Shown: positions 28,909-39,928 of the stretch, in pieces
Layout of the letters: every line of letters starts with the position of its first letter
Position numbering within the stretch: the first letter of the stretch is position 1
NCBI GenBank assembly: GCA_022570795.1
Contig: JAKUDP010000012.1
Coordinates: forward strand, 744,001 to 808,000
Direction: 5' to 3'
Length of the DNA stretch: 64,000 nt
Origin: Sphaerulina vaccinii
Taxonomy: Eukaryota; Ascomycota; Dothideomycetes; Mycosphaerellales; Mycosphaerellaceae
Position numbers and translations under genes: made by a program
The notes under the pieces: model-generated
What the model saw: the letters and a program-made list of their open reading frames with translations, nothing else
Told to the model about the DNA's origin: nothing
Database searches by the model: none

Positions 28909-30528
28909 ATGGCAGTCACACTGGAATCCCTCCCAGACGAGTTGCTGGACACCATCGTTGGACTTGCTGGACCACCGCCGGAAGATCGCTCTAGCGAGGC
29001 ATACAAACAAGGCGTTCGCATATACCGGAATATCTCTCGGACGTCTCGCTCACTGTCGACTATTGGCCAGTCATACTTGTACAGGTTCATCCGGACACAA
29101 GATCTTGGCGCAAACATCCAGCCACTGCTGCGCACCTTAAGCACTCAGCCTATGCTAGCATCTCTGGTCAAGGAGATACACATTCGATCCAGTTGCGGCT
29201 CACCCATTCCGATGTCTCTGGACGATATGCAGCTATGCTGGGAAGCGATTGAGTAATCTCTTGGCACATATTTCCTCTTCCAGGGGGCTAAAGCCGCATT
29301 CAATCGTCGCAAAGGCTGCCGAGTGTGGGAGATGATTATGCTTCTGGCTCTGAGGACTAAGATACTGACACTAGTATACTTCTCTGATACCTCATTCCAC
29401 GCAGCACTGTGTGCGAACTGTCCAAAGATGGACCGCTTCGCTCACATGCTCTTTTCGCTTAGAAGTCCTACAACTCCTTCTGCCTTCTTATACGGCAAGC
29501 TATCGGACGCTCGCGTTGTAGCTGCGAGGCATCGTACACCACATCCTGTTGTGTCAACACTGATGCGACTTCCGACTCTGGATCGTTTGAAGGGCATTGG
29601 GACAAGACTCAGCGATCCCTGGCCGTGTCTGCCCAGGGAGTCCAAAATATGGGATCTAAGCTTGCAACAATGCGGGCTCGATGCTGTAGAGCTGCCACAA
29701 GTAGTAGACTCATGTAACTGTCTGACAAGAATCAGTATCACTTGGCCCCGGGGCATGAGGGCGCATGGCCGGACGATAGACCTGACTGCTCTGCAGTCCT
29801 CCTTGCAAGGACATGCATCAAGCTTGACCAAGCTAGTGCTCGAGGTTGATGCAGGAGACCAGGCGCACATCAGACTCTTCGAATCGCAAGACCAGTCGTT
29901 TGGTCATGGACTTGAGCATCTCAGCAGGCTTGAATCATTGTACATTGACGAGAAGTTGCTTCTTGGAAGCGAATGGTGGCAGACCAAAGAATTGGACGCC
30001 GATATCAAGCTTCCTGCTTCACTGAGACATCTCGCAATCCACACTCAGCGGACCATGCGAGTCTTGCCGGCCATCATTCTCCATGTCCAATCATGCTTGC
30101 CAGACAGTCTTCATCGTCTGTCTGTGATCTTTGGGCCAGGTTCCGAGAGTTTCCAAAACTGCTTGAGGTACTTCTCGCGGGAAAGGCGATATCGACGCAG
30201 GCCGGCATTACAGTGGTTCATTGCACCAAGGAAACCTACCGAGGGTGTCGCCGAGACTTCGGTCACTGGTTATATGTTTCATTGCTGGCAGACGGAGCAC
30301 TCATTGAAGGCGCCTCTTTTGGATGTCACTCGGCTGGCAGACAATGGTGGTGGTATCGGTGCCGTGCTCGAGTACCTTTACCCTAACGACTCACGCAAGA
30401 CTTGCTACTGCGTGCTGTGTTCCGAGAGACGGTATTTCCAGCGTCGCGCGGAGGCTACCCGTATTGAAGCCGCTATGCAAGTGGAGCCGGGCGGAGCTCC
30501 AGATCATGAACACACTGAACAGATTTGA
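28909..30528 (+). pseudogene. F-box-like protein interrupted by an in-frame TAA
   Basis: ATG 28909 opens with AVTLESLPDELLDTIVGLA, an F-box-like helix, and reads 115 codons to TAA 29254-29256. The same frame then stays open for 424 codons to 30528. The segment right after the stop (LGTYFLFQGAKAAFNRRKG) is protein-like, and the rest shows irregular leucine-rich spacing (IWDLSLQQCGLDAVELPQVV, HLSRLESLYIDEKLL, SLRHLAIHTQ), as in fungal F-box/LRR proteins. A GT...AG pair of 31 nt overlaps the stop but would break the frame. It is therefore a single-nonsense pseudogene allele, or a gene whose two parts are read separately. F-box proteins select substrates for SCF ubiquitin ligases. Confidence 0.65.
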
Positions 30529-30981
30529 GCAAAAACACCAGGTGAGCGATGGAGTCGCACTTCGGAATGTACGACTCGCCAACATAAGAAGCAAGAGGAC
30601 AAGAAGTCTCGCGCCAAGCAATCGAATGTCGGAAATCTGTGATCAAGTCGAAGTCATCTCCGTCAACGAGCGAGCGCCAGGCGATTGTGTAGGGCGCTAT
30701 TGCATTTTGGCCCAGTTTCCAGAGACATCTCCCAAGTTTTATCGCATGCAGCGATGAAGTGAGGTTTAGAAGCTCGCAAGCTCCAGCCGCTAGTGGTATT
30801 GTACGCCAATATCCACCCCGCTGACGTATGTTGTAGACCTCAGCCACCCAAGATCTTGCTCGAGCTGCATATGTATCGCGGATTGCGCCATAAAGTAAAA
30901 CATCGATGTACGCTGCGCATCGTTACACCCTGGTCTCTCCTCCATTTCAACTCAAGCCGAAAGCAGCCTTCAAACACCATC
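30529..30981. other. Intergenic region, no gene seen
   Basis: It contains only unsupported ORFs. The bases before the DUF4185 gene are CA/TC-rich, as in fungal leaders. Confidence 0.5.
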
Positions 30982-32416
30982 ATGGACAAGTGGAAGCAGA
31001 AGCTATCCAGTGCCATCGACGAAGGTCGAGCAGGTAGATTATCATGATTCTCTCGCGGAAGTCAGCTTTGACACAATTGCAGCATTCCATAAGGCAGGGC
31101 CTCAGGATGTGGCACAGGCTCAGAACAAGCCAGTAGACCAGCAACCGATCCGGACAAACCCATCCAATGTCCCTACACAAGCTCCCCAGGGCCAAGCTGA
31201 AGATCAACCGGTTCAAGCGAATCCAGGCTCAGGTCCCATCGTACCAAAGGCGAAGCGAGAGCCCGAGCTACTAGGCCTGGTTGGAGACCCCAGCTTGAAC
31301 CGCGACAGTGGAGGATCAGTTCGCTTTGGCGATCGTGTGCTATGGACTTACCGTGACACACAACTCTGCAACCACGACGGTAGTGTGAACATGCTTCCTA
31401 TCATCACCAGTACGGCTTCGTGGTCAGACTACGATGCCAATGGTGGCCCAAAGCTCGACCTATTGGTCGAGATGACTCGTCTGAAGTCAGTCGTGATTCG
31501 ACAGTATGGTAAGAACAGCCACAGTGAAAGCTTCTTCCCATCCCCTGGCCATCACCTTTGCGCATCACCGGCCGGAAATCGTGATGATGGCACGAGAATT
31601 GCTCTTTGGCCAAATCAGCCACCTCTCGTCACTTCTGAGACGAGCGAAGGAGAAATCACAGCGTATACCTGGGTGCCGCAGTGCCATATTAACAACAACC
31701 TGGGAGTCGAGACAGAGAATCCAGCAACTGTGCTCTACAAGACCGAATATCATCCCTCACGCTTCCATGGTCGAGATGCTCTTCCAAAGACCAGAGTAGT
31801 CAACGAACACTTCTGGAAACAAGGCGAGATCGCGTTCGGCGGCTATGGTACCCTCATACACAACGGCTACGCATACCTTTGGGGCCAATTCGACAACAAG
31901 ACTGCACTGGCTCGTGTTCGACCCAATGATGTCGAAAACCGCGAAGCATATGAGTATTGGGTTCATGGTCATTGGACACGAGACATGCCAAAACTAGGTC
32001 AAGACGGTATCGAGATTCCGAATGCGAACGCCTGTGGCCAAGGCACATACTACTTCAACAAGCATTGGAATGCCTTCACTTGGATTGGTGGCGACATCTT
32101 TCCTGGCGCGGAGACCTATATTTGTACTGCACCGGAGCCGCAGGGACCTTGGACGCAGGCCGTGCAATTCTATACAGGTATGTTAGATCTACTATGACTG
32201 GTATGTTGCCGACACTTTGATTGTGCTGCTGACACTTGAACAGGTCCAAAAGGTGACCACGCACTGGGAGCATACTCTGTCCAAGCACATCCAGCGCTGG
32301 TGCCAGCAAACTCGACCAAGAATGAGATGTACATTACTTACACGAAGAACGATGAGGCTGAGCATGGAAAGATTGCGGGATACACGACTCCTCTGGTCTA
32401 TGTCGAGTTTGAATAG
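30982..32416 (+). CDS. DUF4185-domain protein
   Basis: Predicted 439 residues from exons 30982-31033, 31083-32177 and 32244-32416. Intron 2 has a GTATGT donor and AACAG acceptor. Intron 1 uses a less typical GTAGAT donor with a TTGCAG acceptor, chosen because it joins MDKWKQKLSSAIDEGRA to FHKAGPQD in frame. After a Gln/Pro-rich linker, the DUF4185 beta-propeller-like domain begins. Its motifs include SVRFGDRVLWTYRDTQLCNHDG, SPAGNRDDGTRIALWPNQPP, EIAFGGYGTLIHNGYAYLWGQ, NACGQGTYYFNKHWNAFTWIG and APEPQGPWTQAVQFYTGPKG. The family resembles glycoside-hydrolase propellers, but no activity is established to my knowledge. There is no signal peptide, so it is probably intracellular. Confidence 0.85.
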
Positions 32417-32590
32417 CTTGGTAGATGCCGAAGCCGTTGGAAACCTCGATGCGCTTCTGGGCTGCTCCAGTTCACTCTCTGCATCGCGTAAGCAAACAAC
32501 CAGCTCATTCACATACTGATCATCTACTGCACTAAGCTTCACCTTGACCAGCCAGCATAGCCAGCGAAGAACAATCACCAGAGCATCAGC

Positions 32591-33421
32591 ATGTCCGACA
32601 CACATATGAATACTGTGGTGCCTGGTGCGAACGTCTTGGTCTATATCTACGACTCCCGTCTAGCCGCAACTGTGAATCGGCCAAGTCCATTCGTGTACAA
32701 CACCACCGCCGATGCATATGACTTTGCGCTCCCATGGGAGCCACTCCCGATCACGAACCTCATTGGTCTTCCCCTCTTGGCAACATACTGGCAAGGCTAA
32801 CGCTGGTTCGCAGCTATCGTAAACGACTGCCGTGAAGACGGCCATCACATTCCAACCGACGAGCCCGCACGGGATGCGAATCTGAGTATTGAGACGCTTT
32901 CCACTGAGATTGATGTATCATCAAGCCTGTTCGGATGTCCACGCATCATAGCGAATTGTGAGGCAATGTTCGTGTGTGCTGACGGGGCGTTGTTGACAAC
33001 GGAGACTTTTGATACTATGAGAAACTTCATCGAATTCAAAGAGGACACTCTAAGGGAGATTGGTACTAGTGAAGCAGACGAAGCTGAGAAGAAGCTGCGC
33101 CTTGAGATGGCAGTTTCCCCGACCAATTTCGTGATCTTCTTCAATCAGTTTCGGAAAGCGCAGTTGTCAATATTTGGTGCAGAAGCAGATCACGAGAAGT
33201 CGAAGCGTTGGCTGGATGCCGAATGTCCAATCGAACTGGACAGACATATTTGCGAGCTGTGTGGAAGGGACAGGACTTTAGCTGGGACTGCGCTCATGGA
33301 CTGCAGTGGTTGCTGGAAGGTGAAGTACTGCTCAAGAGAGTGTCAGAGTGACGACTGGTCGTTGCATAAGTGGCCTTGCATTCGTGTGCCTAGGATGTTA
33401 GCTGACGCGGGTGTTGTCTGA
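32591..33421 (+). CDS. MYND-type zinc-finger protein
   Basis: A 260-residue protein from exons 32591-32765 and 32814-33421. The 48-nt intron has a weak GTCTTC donor, a strong GCTAACG branch and a TCGCAG acceptor; the frame is kept (LIAIVNDCRED). The N-terminal 200 residues are unrecognised. The C-terminus holds a complete MYND finger: CELC, then CSGC, YCSRECQ and HKWPC, eight zinc ligands in the normal spacing. MYND fingers mediate protein-protein contacts. In fungi many such proteins are otherwise uncharacterised. Confidence 0.82.
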
Positions 33422-33737
33422 CTGGACGTGCGAGAAGGTTCTTCTACTTATGGTCGGCACAGTAGCGCGACTACCTTGATGTTGCCCTCACCGAGACATT
33501 CGGCGGCTTGGCGAAGGAATGAGCCATTTATACCTAGAACGGCAGGACGAATGGTACTGGGCGTTGTCATACGAAACCTTAATCACAGCATGACCTGACA
33601 TAGCCACCACCAAGCATCCTAAGCATTGGACTATATGTTGAGAACTACCCAGGCTAACAAAGATGCCCACAGTATACCACAGCGACCATATTGGACAATC
33701 AACATCACTTTAGCACACTACGCCACATATCAACACA
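33422..33737. other. Intergenic region, no gene seen
   Basis: About 316 bases; CACA/ATCA-rich leader just before the ATG at 33738, nothing else recognised. Confidence 0.5.
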
Positions 33738-34236
33738 ATGACCACAGGCATTCCCTACGCCGCTCATACTCCAGTCGCGATCAACAACAAACTCAACATC
33801 CCCCCTCCAGGCTTCATGGACCAGAATGGCTATGTGCACATACCAATCACAATAGCGAAATACATCGATCCCAATCACAAGCTCAGTGTAATGGATAAGT
33901 TGAGGAGTAAGGTCTCGGAGAAGAGTGATCAAGAACCGAAGATGTTTGCCATGACGCAGAAGGACTATGTGGATTATTGGGCAAAGTAAGTCAGCCTGAT
34001 GCGGTTGGAGCTTCTCGGATTAGCGTTAGTGTCGCTGGGCTTGGTCGTCGTTCGTACTGACATGCTTGGTTGCCAGGGACGAAGATGGAGAGTGGCTACC
34101 GAATGTGACTGAGCCACCACAAGGGAGGATGGAGTGGTTGAGGATGCAGGTGAGGGTCAATGAGGAGTGGAAACAATGGGGAGCTATTACGGATATTGCA
34201 CAAGGGAGATGGGCTGGTGTTACGCTGAACTGGTGA
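33738..34236 (+). CDS. Unrecognised small protein, two exons
   Basis: A 135-residue protein from exons 33738-33985 and 34077-34236 with a 91-nt intron (GTAAGT donor, TGCCAG acceptor). The product is hydrophilic. It contains PPPGFMDQNGYVHIPITIAKYIDP and, across the junction, DYVDYWAKDEDGEWLPNVTEPPQG, and ends WGAITDIAQGRWAGVTLNW. It has no signal peptide or membrane segment and I do not recognise the family. Good splice sites and frame continuity support it as a real gene. Confidence 0.65.
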
Positions 34237-34279
34237 TGATCATTACAACGGCGACTTTGAATTGCATAGCATCGATCAA

Positions 34280-34685
34280 CTATGGTTCTACCTCACCAAC
34301 TGCAGACAAATGCAACTGGTTGATACTGGAAGTGGTCAAACTCGTGTCAAGAAGCCGGACTAGGGCTAGACTGTCAGCAGCCATATTGACTTTGCATCGG
34401 TTCGACTCACTTCGAAGATACGTTGTTAAGCTCGCAGCTTGGTCGTGCCGGAGAATAATTGAGCCTTCGTTGCTTGGTATAAGCGGTGGCAATGGCGACT
34501 GCCAGAGTGGCCAGGGTAAGGACTGTTGCCAGGACACCGAATATGATGTTGATAGTGTTCGCATTGTCGGTATCGTTGTGGCCTTGCGAGATCGTAGGCG
34601 TTGGTGATGGGATCAGCGTCTCTGCTGTTGAGGCAATATAAAGGTGTGATGAAGGACTGCTAGCTGCAGTGGCGTTGATGAACAT
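34280..34685 (-). CDS. Single-pass membrane protein, copy 1 of a tandem family
   Basis: Exons 34411-34685 and 34280-34325 (85-nt intron, GTGAGT donor, TTCCAG acceptor) give 106 residues. A Ser/Thr-rich N-part with N-glycosylation sequons is followed by TINIIFGVLATVLTLATLAVAIAT, a transmembrane helix, then YTKQRR and a short cytoplasmic tail. The helix is nearly the same as in the genes at 35474 and 37025. Upstream (about 35230-35340) there is a degenerate remnant resembling the ectodomain of copy 2, so the present ORF may be only the 3' end of a decayed larger gene. Confidence 0.6.
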
Positions 34686-35473
34686 CTCTCGTGAGCACGG
34701 ACTTGCGGTGCTGGCGCTATAAAAGTTCTTGCTTGTTGTTGCTGGTTCTTGATGAGGTACGTGGCCCTGACAGGATCGATTAATGGTTGCCAGACGCTGT
34801 TAAATATGACCAGCGGCGAGCAACGGTCCTCGACCAAGATCCCTCACTGGCGTCGCACGACATGCTGCTGGCTTGAGTTTTCGGTATGTGCCCCAGAGGA
34901 ACTTCGTGCGCATATGATTGGGCGGCTTCTAGCACAGCTCGGACCAATTCTGGACGATTGGGGTGTCGTAAAGGTTGCATATGTGGACAGCCAATAAGAT
35001 TGCGCAAGACAAAGCTTCTCGACCTATGGCAAGCATGCCACTGCGTCGGATCGGAGAGAGATGCCGATGCAATGGCATGTGTAATGCACGTCCACAGTGC
35101 GTCTTCCAGGGGTGCGTAGCGGACGACGTTCCCGCCAAGACATGCCGCCCGCAGCGAAGGACTTCCCGGAGGTTGAGGCTGTGTCTTGTCGGCTGTCTGC
35201 TGAGTGCCTCGCGTCTGGCGCTCACATGCTCATATCCCCACTCCGGCGTCCTGAGAGAAGGTCTGACAGCTTCCCAGCTTGCCTCAGGCCGACTTTGGTT
35301 CGTTCCTGCACAAGTGTCGTCAGCAGGCATGAAACACGTGTGGTTGTACTACCCGAGTATGTTCTCGATGTCCTTGGTTAGAAGTATGCTTGAATATATA
35401 CCTGCCTGCCAGGACACTGACATACTTCGAGGGTCACTCCAGCCATCGAGTTCCAGCACTCCGTTGTGATCAA
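34686..35473. other. Degenerate ectodomain remnants between copies 1 and 2
   Basis: A minus-strand frame around 35230-35320 reads TCAGTNQSRPEASW, resembling TCAANPGNAPDSW in copy 2. No complete exon set could be built. Confidence 0.4.
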
Positions 35474-36497
35474 TCAGCAACACATGCTCTGCGCGATCCG
35501 AACGAAGAATGCGTTCCAACTTCGTACAACTGCATCATTCCTTGACAAGCACTTCTCCGACTCAACGTTACCCTCGAGGTCTCTTTCGAACCACGCTTGC
35601 AATTCAACAGCAGAAGCTTGAGCATGCTGTACGCTAGGCACGATTATTGTCGACTCCAGATTCGTCGATTCGGTATTCCAAGTAGTTGGTCTACTAAGGT
35701 CAGCAACTATGCTTGTGAACAGACAGTAGACTTGCCTTGCAACTACACTATGAAGCTCAAAGTCTGTTCGTTCATGTGATAGTCTCGATGTGCGTCGCTT
35801 GACATATATCGAAACAATAGCAACGACAAGCGTGGCCAATGCAAGAATCGTTGCTAAGATTCCGAATATGATGTTGATAGTGTCGGAGTTCCCATTGTTC
35901 TGCTCATCAGCCACCAGTGTCGAGGACGCACTGGGTTCTATATGAGTGCTTGGAGTTATGTGAGAATGTTTTGCAAGAATGCGGGAAGCTGTGATGCTCG
36001 GTAACATCTTCCTAGAGTATGTCGCGCTGCTGTCATCGAGGTTGGCGTGGCTGTTGAAGTGCTGTGAGCGTAACTGATTTCCCAAGTTATCAAACATATA
36101 GTACCTTGCCGAGAATCCTCAGAGTGAGTGGCTGCGGTGATGCCGACGTGAAGTTCAGCCACGAAAGCACAAAGTCAACCGTAACGAGAGACGAGTCAGC
36201 CAATTGCAGCTCAGAACGGTGTCCAGGTGAGATATGATTGGTGCGGGACCGAAGCTCATGCATATGCAGGTTCGCAAAAGGCATCGGACAATTTGCTCGT
36301 CATAGGACTGCCTCAATCAGAATATAGTAGAATCTGTCCGGGTCTGCGAATATTGCAGACTGCCAGCCTGAGGTCGTGGTCGGAAGCCAAGAGTCCGGAG
36401 CATTGCCAGGGTTCGCAGCACAAGTTATAGTGAGATCAAGCCGTACCTGAGTGGGCAAAGCAAGTGCATTGTCCGAACTACCAAGAACATGTTGGGG
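35474..36497 (-). pseudogene. Single-pass membrane protein, copy 2, with an in-frame TGA in the ectodomain
   Basis: Exon 36105-36497 (acceptor TTCATAG) joins exon 35474-36061 through a 43-nt intron (GTACTA donor, CTCACAG acceptor, phase 0). The ectodomain reads LDLTITCAANPGNAPDSWLP, SGWQSAIFADPDRFYYILIEAVL, then TGA at 36300-36302, then continues in the same frame with RANCPMPFANLH and SSLVTVDFVLSWLNFTS. The second exon has a Ser/Thr-rich stalk, the helix TINIIFGILATILALATLVVAI and a 120-residue cytoplasmic tail, which may itself contain a 42-nt GC-AG intron. A first exon with a signal peptide was not found. The layout is that of a type I cell-surface protein of unknown role; the stop makes it a pseudogene in this strain. 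Confidence 0.6.
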
Positions 36498-37024
36498 CTA
36501 TGAAAGAGACATCCTGAGGTCGAGAGATGAGCTATTCAGACATAGTCCATTTCCCAACATGATGTTGTGTCCTCTCCTCATCATGTGTCGTTCGGGTTGG
36601 GACCGTCTTCGACACTATGCTCAGCAACGACAGTAGCCGTTCGACATTCAGCGCGTGTGCATGTTTCCCAATCAGCATACTGCCTCCGATTTCGCCGAGC
36701 TTGAGATTACTGCGGCAACAAGCTCGAAGACAGCTGGGTTCGCAAAACAGGTCCATTGTATAGAGACAGTTGCTTATTCTCAGCCAAATCTCTGTCGCAG
36801 GACATCGTCCAGCTTGAAAGAACTTGCTGGCTCAAATTGCTCATGACACATCGATGGTGGTGATCTGAAGCAGGGAGCATGTATGTTGCTTCCCGCTGAT
36901 TCCCGGGACACCAAGCCATCGGAGTCGCAGACAGTGTGCGGCGGTAAGTTGACTGTGAGAATGCAAGCAGTTTGGGTGTATCGCCATGTATGCGGACTTC
37001 TGCGAGAAGTTCTTCTCAGGCTCT
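36498..37024. other. Region upstream of copy 2, contains diverged repeat A
   Basis: The first exon of copy 2 should lie here but no ATG-plus-donor combination is convincing. Repeat A occupies about 36906-36973. Confidence 0.4.
36906..36973. repeat. Diverged repeat A (related to 38258-38323 and 38424-38510)
   Basis: The segment CACCAAGCC...GTGTGCGGCGGTAAGT...GAATGCAAGCAG closely matches B at 38258-38323 and, less well, C at 38424-38510, all in the same orientation. On the minus strand A and B translate to similar text (ILTVNLPPHTV and ILTIRLSPHAV), so they may be decayed coding exons. Confidence 0.6.
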
Positions 37025-37489
37025 CTAACCCTTGGCCGGATCTAGTCGTTCTTTCAGCTTGGCCGTGGCATGATCCGCATCGAAGTCGTCATTGTTCATA
37101 CTTGCTAACGTCGTGGTCGAACTCATTGAGGACCCTGTGATGTTTCTTAGGTTTGTGTCTTTCGTCTGATTTGATTCGTCTGCAGCGGCCAAGGTAGGAT
37201 TTTCTTTGCATCCAGCAGTATTGCTCTCCAGATCGTCGTTGTGCTTGGTAGCGTGGCCATCGAACCTCTTTCTTGTGTAGTAATGCCTGGCGTATAGCGT
37301 CGCAAGAGCAATGATGATCGCGACAAATCCGAGTATTGTAGCAAAGATGCCAAATATGATGCTGTCCTTTAGATTGTTAACGTCTAGAGAAGATGCTTGC
37401 TGGATGCAGTCGATTGTGGGTGTCGAAGTGGTCCAAGCTGTGATGAGAGTGGTTGCCTGGGGCAAGAGTGTAGATGTTATGTTCGACAT
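37025..37489 (-). CDS. Single-pass membrane protein, copy 3
   Basis: ATG 37489 (the first ATG; the longer frame starts without one) gives 154 residues. A short Ser/Thr-rich N-part is followed by DSIIFGIFATILGFVAIIIALATLY, a membrane helix homologous to copies 1 and 2, then a basic stop-transfer ARHYYTRKR and an 85-residue polar tail rich in Asn, Asp and Ser. Ectodomain-like fragments appear further upstream (about 37870-38000) in shifted frames. Function unknown; a surface sensor or wall-linked protein is only a guess from topology. Confidence 0.55.
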   Translation of the reverse strand: MSNITSTLLPQATTLITAWTTSTPTIDCIQQASSLDVNNLKDSIIFGIFATILGFVAIIIALATLYARHYYTRKRFDGHATKHNDDLESNTAGCKENPTLAAADESNQTKDTNLRNITGSSMSSTTTLASMNNDDFDADHATAKLKERLDPAKG

Positions 37490-38605
37490 GTTTGATACTG
37501 TAGAGACGAGTTCCAAGTGTCAATCGTATTGGGTGAGCTGGATTTGTGAGGGCTTTGCTCAAGGATATAAGCGCAACTTCAGAGATGTGAGTGGCTTGGC
37601 ATGAACGTATGCCACTTCGATGTGTATATACCAAGCCCAGAGCGATAGGTCTGGTCACATCCCACAACATATGCCAAGCCAGGAACTATGAAAGAGCGTT
37701 CCACACTCGCGCTGGAGGTTCTTGTAGTTTGTCTGTGTTGGTAGTTCATCCTTGTGGGTAGGGATGTGCCGTGTAGACATCATCTTGCTCTAGACATGTA
37801 TTCGGTCCAGGACTCCAAGATAAGCCTGCGAAGAGCTTGTCGTGGTCGTGAGAGGGCTCATATTTCGAGGTCAAATATGCCGCGAACGTCGCCAATCTTG
37901 ATGCTAACGGTGATCACTACATGTTCCGCCAAGCTGAGGTTGAAAATCGCGCATCGAGTAGTAGGATGCCGAGCTCTAGTGCCAAGTACCAGTAGAGAGT
38001 CCGCTCTCCGCGAAAAGTTGGAAGCTGTATTCTTGGCATTCCTGTGAGCGGGTCTCGGAAATCTCTCCTTGGCAGGAGCTCGCCTATCAAGTCTTCGGGC
38101 AAGTAACGTTGTGTAACGTCAATGGAGTAAGCACAGTGTCTGCATTGTGCTGTCAGCGTTCTTGATGAACGTGAACTTGTTTTACCTAAGAAGTCTGGCT
38201 GTGCGTATACCTCCCACAATGCACGTGAAGGAGCCATGTCTCTCCACAGTCTTCGGTACACCAAGCCTCCGAAGGCGTGGACAGCGTGCGGCGAAAGTCG
38301 AATTGTAAGAATGGAAGCAGCTTGAAGTTGCACCGACAGGCATTCTTCTCGAAGTAGTTTTACCTGTCCTGCTTGCAGAGTGTGGATGTGCATGAAGGTC
38401 TCAGCAGGGACTTAAGTTGATCACAGCTCTCCGCAGTCTTTGATCAACCGAGCATCCAGAGGCAGAGGCGGCGTGCGGTGAGGATTGGCTTATTGAATGG
38501 AGGCAGGCTGGAGCCGCACCAGTATGCATTCTTCGATTCGAGTACCCAAACACCATGCATGCTGAAACGCGCAAATGCCATACATCTCTGAAGGACGAAG
38601 ATAAC
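37490..38605. other. Region with decayed copies of the membrane-protein family
   Basis: The minus-strand ORF 37917-38393 (ATG 38393, 158 codons) covers repeat B, and a neighbouring frame at 37860-37975 reads FNLSLAEHVVITVSIKIGD, like the copy 2 ectodomain. Repeat C follows at 38424-38510. I read this as one or two further broken copies rather than a new gene, with low certainty. Confidence 0.4.
38258..38510. repeat. Diverged repeats B (38258-38323) and C (38424-38510)
   Basis: Two direct copies of the segment also seen at 36906-36973. B keeps a long open minus-strand frame; C has a stop in the matching frame. Confidence 0.55.
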
Positions 38606-39345
38606 TCAACTCTTCAGCGCCTCCAGTCTGTTCCTCATCTGCGCCAGTGTCTCCTCATTCTCGAACTCATCGTCCTCAGGTTGCGCTTCCACGGGTCCAA
38701 GTGGCTCACTAGGCAGACTTGGAGCAGCAGTTCTATCCTTGAGCAGCTCGCCCAGGATCTTATCAACTTCCGCCTCAGCCTCTTCATCTTCTCCCTCCAG
38801 CAGTTCATTATCAGGTAGAGAGTCTCCGACCATCTCTTCAATAATGCCCGCCTTCACCAGTTCTTGCGACAGCTCCCTCATCGTCCCCGTCAACTCAGGT
38901 AGCTTGACCAACATATTCACATCTTTCATTATGCCAACGCTATTCTTGATCCCGCCTTCGATCTTCTTCATCGCGAATGCTTCATTGACTTGCATTCCTA
39001 CGCTTTGCAGGGTGGCTTTACTCGTTGCTAACCGTTGCGTTTGTTTCCGTACTCGTAGGAGTTCTCGGGCGAATATACGTGTCTCGGCTGAAGCTTGTTG
39101 GCGTTGCGAAGGGTTTCGTTGCGCGCGCTTCGAGGCTTGGAGAATGAGGGATTTCGTCTTTCCTTCGAGGGCTTTCAGGTTTTGCATGTCGCGGTCTAGT
39201 TTGCGAGTGTTCGCGCGCATGAGGGAGTTGCATTTTCGTTTCTATGAAGCCACATGTAAGAGGATATATGGAGTTATATAGTCAATGGCAGACATACTTG
39301 CTCCTCGGGTGAGGGTCCGTAGAAGAATCGCCGTGCCGCGTCCAT
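38606..39345 (-). CDS. VPS24: ESCRT-III subunit Vps24 (CHMP3)
   Basis: Exons 39298-39345 and 38606-39241 (56-nt intron, GTATGT donor, TTCATAG acceptor) encode 227 residues. The start MDAARRFFYGPSPEEQ is the typical Vps24 N-terminus, so ATG 39345 is preferred over an in-frame ATG 14 codons upstream. The basic N-half (KRKCNSLMRANTRKLDRDMQNLK) packs as the ESCRT-III core. The acidic C-half (LLEGEDEEAEAEVDKILGELL) ends in ETLAQMRNRLEALKS, a MIM1-like motif for Vps4. Vps24 caps Snf7 filaments on endosomes to form multivesicular bodies. Confidence 0.93.
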
Positions 39346-39928
39346 GGCTGAGATGTGATCGAGGATTTGCTGTAGGCGTGTGGTCATGAGCTGGTGTATA
39401 CGGTGGAGTAGATGAGTTGTTGGCGAGATCTGCTTAGAGGGAGAAGTGGTAGTGAAGGTGCGACAATGAGAGTGCTAGGCGACAGAGTCTCGAGTGAGGT
39501 CAGATCAGATCGTCCATGTCCGCCAAGGAAGTGACGATGTCTGTGCTGTGCTGTGCTCTCCCGTTCCTGCCCCACGGCACTTTCTCGAGACCAAAGCTGA
39601 ACGACACCAACGGCCAACACATCGAACTTCATTCCACACCAACACAATACGAGAATTCGCAGAGACAGGTCAGTCAATTCAACCTCATATCACCGAATAC
39701 GTCGCACAGCATATCATCAGCTGGCATGGAGCAGAGTGGTGTCTTGGCCAGAGCTTCAGCCGCTTCAGCCTCCAGCTTCCATTCGTTTCGGATCATTTCC
39801 AGCCTAGCGACAAACGCTGCCTCTCTTGACATATCAACAACTGACGTCTTCACCTGTACAGTCGAACAACTACTACTACTTCTACCTACTCTCCGAATAC
39901 CCAGATACTTCAGCAGGCCACAGCAAGT
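39346..39928. other. Divergent upstream region of VPS24 and the p23 gene
   Basis: No gene is supported. The leader before 39929 is CT/AC-rich (ACTACTACTACTTCTACC), as is common before highly expressed fungal genes. Confidence 0.5.

Noticed and set aside
29252..29286. Possible 31-nt intron removing the TAA of the F-box-like gene
   Set aside because: It is too short, and its removal shifts the downstream frame.
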